DNA from: Pseudomonadota bacterium
Lineage (GTDB): Bacteria > Pseudomonadota > Alphaproteobacteria > Rhizobiales > Xanthobacteraceae
DNA: 12,070 nucleotides
Reading direction: 5' to 3'
Assembly: GCA_023391175.1 (NCBI GenBank)
Contig: JAEWBL010000519.1
Location: 1 to 12,070, forward strand
The notes below the pieces were generated by a model, which was not told the origin of the DNA, did no database searches, and worked only from the letters and a program-made list of their open reading frames with translations. A program made the position numbers and the translations under genes. Positions 1 to 4,497 of the stretch are shown here, piece after piece (the stretch's first letter is position 1; each line of letters begins with the position of its first letter).

Positions 1-101
1 CGCCGGACCGTGGCGACCCCTAGCTTTGACCTTTCCGCGAGCGTTTCAGCACTCCACCGAATGAGGCCTCGCGCGGCTCGGATTTGAGCGCCTGTGATCA
101 C
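1..101 (-). CDS. XRE-family HTH repressor, N-terminal part (cut by window edge)
   Basis: This leftward reading frame starts at GTG (99-101) and stays open to the window edge. Its 33 visible residues begin VITGAQIRAARGLIRWSAET and continue LAERSKLGVATV. That is the layout of the Cro/CI (XRE) helix-turn-helix: a first helix with R-A-A-R, the 'WSAETLAERS' turn helix and the 'LGVATV' recognition helix start. A strong ribosome site (AGGAG on the minus strand, 110-114) lies 8 nt before the GTG and supports this start. Small proteins of this family normally repress a divergent phage or accessory operon, and this one faces the operon starting at 193. By inference it binds the repeated boxes in 102-192 and shuts off that operon, and possibly its own gene. 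The C-terminal part, including any dimerisation or cleavage domain, is outside the window. Confidence 0.8.
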   Translation of the reverse strand, partial: MITGAQIRAARGLIRWSAETLAERSKLGVATVR

Positions 102-116
102 TTTCCGATCTCCTGA

Positions 117-145
117 TTGACATTCGCTCAATCCATCCACATGAT
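117..145 (+). promoter_or_regulatory. Rightward promoter of the early operon
   Basis: A perfect -35 box TTGACA (117-122) is followed after 17 bp by a -10-like CATGAT (140-145, four of six consensus bases). Transcription would start near 152, giving a leader of about 40 nt before the ATG at 193. A dyad GATTGA-N7-TCAATC (115-133) covers the -35 box and spacer and would suit repressor binding. The assignment assumes a sigma-70-like promoter and has not been tested. Confidence 0.6.
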
Positions 146-149
146 CGGT

Positions 150-178
150 TTCATATCAGTTAACGCGTTTCCGATCAA
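150..178 (-). promoter_or_regulatory. Leftward promoter of the repressor gene
   Basis: On the minus strand TTGATC (173-178) and TATGAA (150-155) are separated by 17 bp, each matching four of six consensus bases. Transcription would start near 143 and run into the XRE gene at 101. The element overlaps the rightward promoter closely: the two -10 boxes are only 4 bp apart, so polymerase probably cannot occupy both at once. Confidence 0.45.
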
Positions 179-192
179 TCAGGAGCGTTTCA

Positions 193-486
193 ATGCCGAA
201 CCCCACCGTTCCGGCAGCCGCCCCCGGCTTGCCTGCTGCCCCCGAATCCATCGCCGTCTTCCCGACCATGCTTGACCGCATGGAGAACAGCCTGCACGAG
301 GTTCGCGATCTCGCACATGCCGTGTTCATCATCGCTGGAGCGATGCCGTGGGACGAAGCCCAGGCCACTCAACGCCTGGCTGGGCTGATCATGGACCGTG
401 CGGAGGAACTGAAGCAGCAGCGGACGGCCATGCTCGAAGCGCTGCACAGTCCGCCCGCCAGTGCTGGGGAGGCGTCCCATGGCTGA
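193..486 (+). CDS. Small helical protein of unknown function, first gene of early operon
   Basis: This encodes a 97-residue protein with a Pro/Ala-rich N-terminus (about residues 1-20) followed by a helical region rich in charged and aliphatic residues (about 25-80). It has no signal peptide, membrane segment or cysteine motif. The start is set by AGGAG at 181-185, 7 nt before the ATG, and by the promoter just upstream. I do not recognise a characterised family, though short helical proteins of this kind are common in alphaproteobacterial phage early operons. It is the first gene under the repressor-controlled promoter and overlaps the next gene by 8 bp, so the two are probably translationally coupled. 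A regulatory or host-modifying role is possible from position alone. Confidence 0.7.
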   Translation: MPNPTVPAAAPGLPAAPESIAVFPTMLDRMENSLHEVRDLAHAVFIIAGAMPWDEAQATQRLAGLIMDRAEELKQQRTAMLEALHSPPASAGEASHG

Positions 487-1153
487 TGGCCTGAAGAACC
501 GTCGCGCCGTGCTCAAGGCCACCGGCGCCCTCGGCACTATCGCCGCGCTCGCGGTGCCCGTCGTTATCCTGCCGAAGGAGGCGGAGGCGGCCGCGTTGAT
601 CAACAGCCCAGTCCCCGCGCTGTGGGCGAGGTGGCGGGCCATCAAGCCTGAGTACACGCGCATCACGGCGGAAGCAGAGGCGGCCCGGAATCGCTACCTC
701 GCTGCGGAACCGGCCCTGCCTCGGGAAGCCTATGCCGGACCACAGCATTTCGGCTTGGGGGTCATCTTTTTCGACAGCACACCTTCGGGTCAGCTCATGC
801 GGTGGGGAATGGCCAGCCACTGGAGAAGTGTGGCGTCCGCATGCGACGGTGATGAACATTCGCAGTGGGTGCGAGACGACGCGCTCCAGCGCGCGGCCGT
901 CATGGATCGATGGGATGCCGAATGCGGCGCCCTTCGCGACAGCAGCGGCGTCACCAGCATCGGTGATCGCCTCGCCGCGATCGAGGATGAACTGGACGCC
1001 CTGGAGCAGCAGATCTTCGCCGAGCCCATCCGGACGCTGAATGATGCGTCAATCCAGGCGACGATCCTCCGCGAATATCTCCATCCAGGGGGATGGCATC
1101 TGGTGGGCGCATTCCTCAGCCGCCTGGAGCAGGTGGGAGGCGCCCATGGCTGA
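479..1153 (+). CDS. Tat-signal-like protein of unknown function in early operon
   Basis: This encodes 224 residues. The N-terminus has a twin-arginine-like signal: N-R-R-A-V-L-K at 7-13, a hydrophobic stretch at about 14-31, and A-E-A near 35-37 as a possible signal peptidase site. The rest is a helical protein with coiled-coil-like stretches at about 45-75 and 160-185 and a C-terminal 'EPIRTLNDASIQATIL' segment. GGGGAGG (466-472) lies 6 nt before this ATG, favouring it over the upstream in-frame GTG at 461. The gene overlaps both neighbours by 8 bp. If the signal works, the protein would be exported folded to the periplasm, which is unexpected between phage-type cytoplasmic genes. The N-terminus could instead be a fortuitous hydrophobic helix. 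Function is unknown. Confidence 0.7.
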   Translation: MADGLKNRRAVLKATGALGTIAALAVPVVILPKEAEAAALINSPVPALWARWRAIKPEYTRITAEAEAARNRYLAAEPALPREAYAGPQHFGLGVIFFDSTPSGQLMRWGMASHWRSVASACDGDEHSQWVRDDALQRAAVMDRWDAECGALRDSSGVTSIGDRLAAIEDELDALEQQIFAEPIRTLNDASIQATILREYLHPGGWHLVGAFLSRLEQVGGAHG

Positions 1154-1487
1154 TCCGATCTTTGCCGCCATCGCAGAACACCAGCGGTGCCGGGCCGAGC
1201 ATGAGGCGGCATTCGACGCCGCGGGCGAGGCCGAACTGGCAGATCGCGACGATGGGCCTCTCGCCGCCGAAGCGGGGGCCCTGCGCGATGCCGCCTCCGA
1301 ACGGGAAGTCGAGGCGCTGCAGCACGTGTTGAGGACCGTGCCCGTCACGACCGCCGGCATGCTGGCCTGGCTGGACCACATCAGTGGGCCGGCCGGCTTC
1401 GACGGCATCGCACCTCGCGATACAGACATGGCAGCCATCTTCGGCACGATGCGTGCTTTCGTCGTCAGGTCGGAGGGCGGCGCATGA
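1146..1487 (+). CDS. Small helical protein, possibly related to the preceding gene product
   Basis: This encodes 113 residues. It begins MADPIFAAIAEHQRCRAEHE, a helix typical of small alphaproteobacterial proteins of unknown function. A charged helical middle follows, then 'VLRTVPVTTAGMLAWLDHIS' (about residues 60-79) and a C-terminal amphipathic segment. The pattern of a long helix followed by a P-x-(T)-T-x-(A/L) segment is also seen, without the signal sequence, near the end of the preceding protein, suggesting a shared domain. GGGAGG (1135-1140) stands 5 nt before the ATG. The start overlaps the previous gene by 8 bp, and the end overlaps the next by ATGA (1484-1487). No catalytic or metal-binding motif is visible. 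It probably acts in the same unknown process as its neighbours. Confidence 0.7.
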   Translation: MADPIFAAIAEHQRCRAEHEAAFDAAGEAELADRDDGPLAAEAGALRDAASEREVEALQHVLRTVPVTTAGMLAWLDHISGPAGFDGIAPRDTDMAAIFGTMRAFVVRSEGGA

Positions 1488-2494
1488 GCATGATCGCCGC
1501 TGCCCTGCGCGAGCTGATAGCCGCCGGTCTCGCCGGCGACGAGCTCGTGGCAGCCGTCGCCCGCATAGAGGCCGAGATGGAGGTCTCTGCGCCGGTGGCT
1601 CGTTCTAGCGGCGCCGCCGAGCGGAAGCGCGAAGCCGACCGTGAGCGCCAGCGTCGGAAGAGGGAGGCTGCCAGGGCGGCAAACGGCCGATCGCACCGCC
1701 AGGAAAAGTCGCAGGTGTCGCACGAAGTCGCCGATTGTCGCGCGACTTCCGCGACATCGCGCGACGGTGGCGACCCCCCTCTCGATAAGATGTCCCCCAG
1801 ACCCCCTAAGAATTACTCTCCCCCATTTTCTACCCCATCGGTTCCTGACGGAACCTCCTCCCCCTCGGCGACGGATTGCGACGCGACGGATCGACAGGAC
1901 GAACTCGCCGAGGCGCTGGCGGCGTTCAACCGGATGGCGGCTGAGGTCGGCCTTACCGAAGCGCAGGGGCTGAGCCGAAAGCGCCGGCTGGCCCTGAAGG
2001 CCCGGTTGCAAGACTACGGAGGGATCGTCGGCTGGCGGATCGCCATGGACCGAGTTCGGTCATCGCGGTTCCTACGCGGCGACAACGACCGGGGATGGCG
2101 GGCGAGCCTGGATTTCCTGCTGAAGGCCGACAGCTTCGCGAAGTTGATGGAGGGGGCATACGGCCCGGCGCCGGGAGCGCGGATGCGGCGGGAAGGTGAC
2201 CACTCTGGCGGTAGCCGGTCGGTTCGATCCAGCCCGGCCGCTCGAAACCCTCTCCTTGCCGCCGCGGCTTCAGTCCTTGCTGAACACCCCGATTCGGAAT
2301 TCGGACGGCGTGCCCGTGCTGCGGGGTTCGGAGGCTCCGACGGAGGCGGCCGCAGTCTCCGCGGCGGCGATGCAATTATCGCTGGCATGGCGCGGGTGGC
2401 CGAGCGGCGTTTCGGTAGGCACTGTGATAGCGATGACGGCGAGGTGATCGATGGCGACGAGTACGGCCTTGTCTGTGATCCGCCCAGGGTATGA
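1484..2494 (+). CDS. Phage replication-type protein with possible internal origin
   Basis: This encodes 336 residues. There is an N-terminal helical part (1-33), a very basic helix with alternating Arg/Lys/Glu (about 46-66), and a low-complexity Ser/Pro/Asp linker (about 67-135). A conserved-looking helical domain follows (about 138-228), with L-S-x-K-R-R near 163-168, S-R-F-L-R-G near 194-199 and a GW...DFLLKADSFAKLMEGAYG stretch. That last block matches the C-terminal domain seen in many phage replication or primosome-loading proteins (lambda O/DnaT-like in role). A Gly/Arg-rich tail ends the protein. The start follows GGAGGG (1472-1477) by 6 nt and shares ATGA with the previous gene. The linker-coding DNA holds the repeat array at 1708-1774. 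Initiator function is inferred from the domain pattern and the array; a transcriptional role is not excluded. Confidence 0.7.
   Translation: MSMIAAALRELIAAGLAGDELVAAVARIEAEMEVSAPVARSSGAAERKREADRERQRRKREAARAANGRSHRQEKSQVSHEVADCRATSATSRDGGDPPLDKMSPRPPKNYSPPFSTPSVPDGTSSPSATDCDATDRQDELAEALAAFNRMAAEVGLTEAQGLSRKRRLALKARLQDYGGIVGWRIAMDRVRSSRFLRGDNDRGWRASLDFLLKADSFAKLMEGAYGPAPGARMRREGDHSGGSRSVRSSPAARNPLLAAAASVLAEHPDSEFGRRARAAGFGGSDGGGRSLRGGDAIIAGMARVAERRFGRHCDSDDGEVIDGDEYGLVCDPPRV
1708..1887. other. Putative replication origin: GTCGC/GCGAC iterons, C-tract region and hairpin
   Basis: GTCGC occurs at 1708, 1717, 1727 and 1737, then its reverse complement GCGAC at 1742, 1751, 1761 and 1770. The steps are 9 or 10 bp, nearly symmetric about 1741/1742. 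Next comes a less GC-rich stretch (about 1781-1850) with C-runs at 1774-1779, 1794-1798, 1802-1806, 1820-1824 and 1833-1836. A perfect hairpin GGTTCC-tgac-GGAACC (1840-1855) and three more GCGAC boxes (1868, 1878, 1883) follow. The repeat steps are not multiples of three, so the array is not a peptide repeat. Iterons inside an initiator gene next to an easily melted region are the lambda O/ori layout. Origin function is inferred. Confidence 0.5.
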
Positions 2495-2504
2495 GCTGAG
2501 CCGC

Positions 2505-2518
2505 CGCTGGCGCCAGCG
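2505..2518. repeat. 14-bp perfect palindrome before the integrase gene
   Basis: CGCTGGCGCCAGCG is a perfect palindrome in the 66-bp gap between the replication-type gene and the integrase gene. It could be extended by GCCGC (2500-2504) pairing with GCGGC (2527-2531). There is no T-tract, so it is not a convincing terminator. It could stabilise or punctuate the operon RNA, or be a protein site. Confidence 0.35.
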
Positions 2519-2560
2519 CCGTCGCTGCGGCTTCGGAATGCACGGCGCAGGGGATAGGCC

Positions 2561-4090
2561 ATGGCCACCACCCGCCGCTTCGATGACCTTCCGATGTTTG
2601 CCGATGATGTCGACATCTCTCGTGCCATCCTAGGGCCGGGGCACACGGACGAATGGAAAGCGATCTCCGTGATCTTGGAGCGTGAGGGATTACCGCCTCG
2701 GGATCCGCTCATGGGCGGCCGGTACTGGCCAGGAGTTCAGGCGTGGTTCGCAAAGCGGCCGGCGCCGGCTGCGCCTATTATCAGCCTTGCAACCCCTGGC
2801 GGCTTGTCCCCTCCTTCATCTCATACGGAGGGCTCCGATCATGCGCCGGGCCTGTCCTGGCGACCTCGGAAGGACGGAAAAGCGGCCTATTGGGTGGCGC
2901 GCGAAGAACTGGTCAAGAAGGGTTTCAAACCCTCGACCGTGCGAATCCACTTCGATCCAGCCGACCCACTTCACTCTGCGAAGATCGCTGCCAAGTGCCG
3001 CGTTTTACAGGCGGAGATGCTCGCTTGGCTGCGCGACGGCGGCGCCCCGCGAGCGGCGGCATTCAACGGCACATTCAGGTCGCTGATCCGCATTTATCAG
3101 ATGGAGCGGTCGAGCCCGTTTCATCGTCTCCGGGACCGCACCCAGGGCTTTTACCTCTATGGGCTGCGACTTCTCGATCAGACCATGGGAAGCGCTCGGG
3201 TGGATGCCGTAAATGGCGCGGACATTCGCCGGCTCTACGAGGATCTACGCACGCCGAAGCCACTCACCAAGAAGCAGCGCGAGCAGGGACTGACGACGGC
3301 ACCGGATCGGATGCGGCGCGCCTATGCCGCGATCCAGATGCTGCGCGTGGTCGTGAACTACGGTCGTACCGTGAAGCTCGACGCTTGCTGCGTGTTGGGT
3401 GACGTTCTTGCGAACATGGAATTTGAAGGGCTCAAGCGACGCGAGAGCCGGATCACATATGAGCAGGTGTGCGCCTTACGCAAGGCCGCTCATGCGGCCG
3501 GCCGTCCATCCATGGCGCTCGGCATCACGCTCCAGTTCGACCTCGGCATGCGCCAGCGCGACGTGATAGGCGAGTGGGTGACCGACAAAACCCCGGAACA
3601 GCCGGGCATTGTTTTCGCTGGGATGCGGTGGGCGGACGGCCTCACCTTCGAGCATATCACCGGCACGGTGCTGCGGAAGCGGACCAGCAAGACCGGCAAG
3701 GTGGTGGAGCACGATCTGGCGCAGCTACCCGACACCCTGGCCGAACTGGAGCGCATCCCGCCGCTTCGCCGCATCGGCCCGCTGGTACTGAACGAAGAGA
3801 ATGGGTTGCCCTACAAACGGCGCGTGTACACCAAGTGGTTCCGGACCATCGCCCGCAACGCCGGCATCCCGGACGAAGTGTGGAACATGGATGCGCGGGC
3901 CGGCGCCGTGACAGAAGCGCTCGATGCCGGCGCCCAGCCGCTCGACGTGATGAATGCCGCCGGGCACACCCAGCTTTCGACCACGCAGGGGTATGATCGG
4001 ACCAGCCTCCAGAAGGCTTCGCGGGTCGCCAAACTTCGGGTCGCGAGCAGGAGGAAGCCGAATAGCAGTGGGCAAATCGATCCCGCCTAA
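2561..4090 (+). CDS. int: Tyrosine recombinase (integrase) with fused excisionase-like N-terminal domain
   Basis: This encodes 509 residues. Residues about 10-66 form a small DNA-binding-type domain with LGPG, EWKAI and GGRYWP motifs, closely matching the separate protein at 4153-4440. A Pro/Ser/Gly linker (67-97) and a core-binding helical region (about 100-300) follow, then the catalytic domain. Tyrosine-recombinase residues are visible: R331 (GMRQRD), K377 (TSKTGK), R446 (NMDAR), H469 (AGHTQ) and Y478 (QGYDR), with the usual H-to-Y spacing of nine. Box II has Met443 where classical enzymes have His (H-x-x-R), a pattern I recall from alphaproteobacterial integrases. The start is set by AGGGG (2549-2553), 7 nt before the ATG. 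Its place after the replication-type gene and before the excisionase-like gene fits integration and excision of the element. An ICE or island integrase is also possible. Confidence 0.88.
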   Translation: MATTRRFDDLPMFADDVDISRAILGPGHTDEWKAISVILEREGLPPRDPLMGGRYWPGVQAWFAKRPAPAAPIISLATPGGLSPPSSHTEGSDHAPGLSWRPRKDGKAAYWVAREELVKKGFKPSTVRIHFDPADPLHSAKIAAKCRVLQAEMLAWLRDGGAPRAAAFNGTFRSLIRIYQMERSSPFHRLRDRTQGFYLYGLRLLDQTMGSARVDAVNGADIRRLYEDLRTPKPLTKKQREQGLTTAPDRMRRAYAAIQMLRVVVNYGRTVKLDACCVLGDVLANMEFEGLKRRESRITYEQVCALRKAAHAAGRPSMALGITLQFDLGMRQRDVIGEWVTDKTPEQPGIVFAGMRWADGLTFEHITGTVLRKRTSKTGKVVEHDLAQLPDTLAELERIPPLRRIGPLVLNEENGLPYKRRVYTKWFRTIARNAGIPDEVWNMDARAGAVTEALDAGAQPLDVMNAAGHTQLSTTQGYDRTSLQKASRVAKLRVASRRKPNSSGQIDPA

Positions 4091-4099
4091 CCTCGTCAT

Positions 4100-4113
4100 C
4101 GGCTTGCAAGCCG
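4100..4113. repeat. 14-bp perfect palindrome between integrase and excisionase-like genes
   Basis: CGGCTTGCAAGCCG is a perfect palindrome starting 9 bp after the integrase stop. An outer TCATC (4096-4100) and GATGA (4116-4120) extend the symmetry imperfectly. It could be a hairpin in the mRNA, a binding site for the adjacent DNA-binding protein, or part of an attachment site. Confidence 0.35.
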
Positions 4114-4129
4114 TGGATGACATGGTGCC

Positions 4130-4144
4130 CCTCCAAATCGGAGG
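4130..4144 (+). promoter_or_regulatory. Hairpin that would mask the ribosome site of the excisionase-like gene
   Basis: CCTCC (4130-4134), a loop AAATC and GGAGG (4140-4144) can pair perfectly. The GGAGG is also the ribosome binding site, 8 nt before the ATG at 4153. In the mRNA the hairpin would hide the site and limit translation unless it is opened by ribosomes or a factor. The fold is short and not tested. Confidence 0.4.
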
Positions 4145-4152
4145 AAGAAGCC

Positions 4153-4440
4153 ATGGCACCGCGTGCCGAGATGCCCCTGTTCCCGTGTGAAGCCGACATT
4201 GCCAGGGCGGTCCTCGGGCCAGGGCGGGTCAGCGAATGGAAGGCCATTGCGATCGTCCTCGAACGGCGCGGGCTTCCCATGAAAGACCCTGTGTTCGGCG
4301 CCCGGTACTGGCCCGCGGTCAAAGCTTGGTTCGACCGTCGAGCCGGCCTCCACAACCACTTCATCCCCTCGAAGGTGGGGGGCATGGAACGACCGCGTGA
4401 ACCGCTGGAGCCACCTCGGAAGCCGGTGGCGAAGAAATAG
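4153..4440 (+). CDS. Excisionase-like small DNA-binding protein, paralogue of the integrase N-terminus
   Basis: This encodes 95 residues. About residues 8-63 match the integrase N-terminal domain: by eye roughly 31 of 50 aligned residues are identical, including R-A-(V/I)-L-G-P-G, EWKAI, LER-x-GLP, DP and RYWP-x-V-x-AWF. A basic Pro-rich tail (about 70-95, ending PVAKK) follows. The size, the 'R-Y-W-P' helix and the place next to an integrase suggest a winged-helix/excisionase-type DNA-binding protein. The biochemical role is inferred. GGAGG lies 8 nt upstream but sits in a possible hairpin. It is the last gene of the rightward operon and converges on the restriction-modification gene. It may direct excision or bind the same sites as the integrase arm domain. 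Confidence 0.75.
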   Translation: MAPRAEMPLFPCEADIARAVLGPGRVSEWKAIAIVLERRGLPMKDPVFGARYWPAVKAWFDRRAGLHNHFIPSKVGGMERPREPLEPPRKPVAKK

Positions 4441-4451
4441 AACTCGCCTCT

Positions 4452-4495
4452 CGCGGTCACCCCGCGCTGAACAGTTCGTCGCCCCGCTCGGCGAC
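4452..4495. terminator. Weak hairpins between convergent genes
   Basis: The 57-bp gap between the two convergent stop codons holds CGCGG-tcacc-CCGCG (4452-4466) and GTCGCC-ccgctc-GGCGAC (4478-4495), both perfect short stems. Neither has a T-tract on either strand, so an intrinsic terminator is only a possibility. The convergent layout makes some transcription stop here likely. Confidence 0.3.
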
Positions 4496-4497
4496 CA

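Larger units (their letters stand above)
110..185. repeat. 11-bp inverted repeat framing the divergent control region
   Basis: CTCCTGATTGA (110-120) and TCAATCAGGAG (175-185) are exact reverse complements, 54 bp apart. Each arm contains the ribosome binding site of one divergent gene plus a TCAATC box. A direct repeat TTTCCGATC (102-110 and 168-176), an inverted GATCGG (143-148) and a further TCAATC (128-133) add more copies of the same short words. The set looks like repressor operator half-sites. The left arm lies upstream of the proposed rightward start, so the two arms would act as DNA sites and not as one RNA hairpin. Confidence 0.6.

Noticed and set aside
1049..2011. Long minus-strand open frame (320 codons) opposite the third and fourth early genes
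   Set aside because: It is antisense to two genes with good ribosome sites and coupled starts, has no recognisable domain, and is the kind of open antisense frame common in high-GC DNA.
2196..2447. Rightward frame in another phase within the end of the replication-type gene
   Set aside because: No ribosome site and no domain; the main frame continues without interruption to 2494, so a frameshift is not needed.
3657..4460. Minus-strand frame of 267 codons across the integrase end
   Set aside because: It lies opposite the catalytic part of the integrase and the small DNA-binding gene, both well supported.
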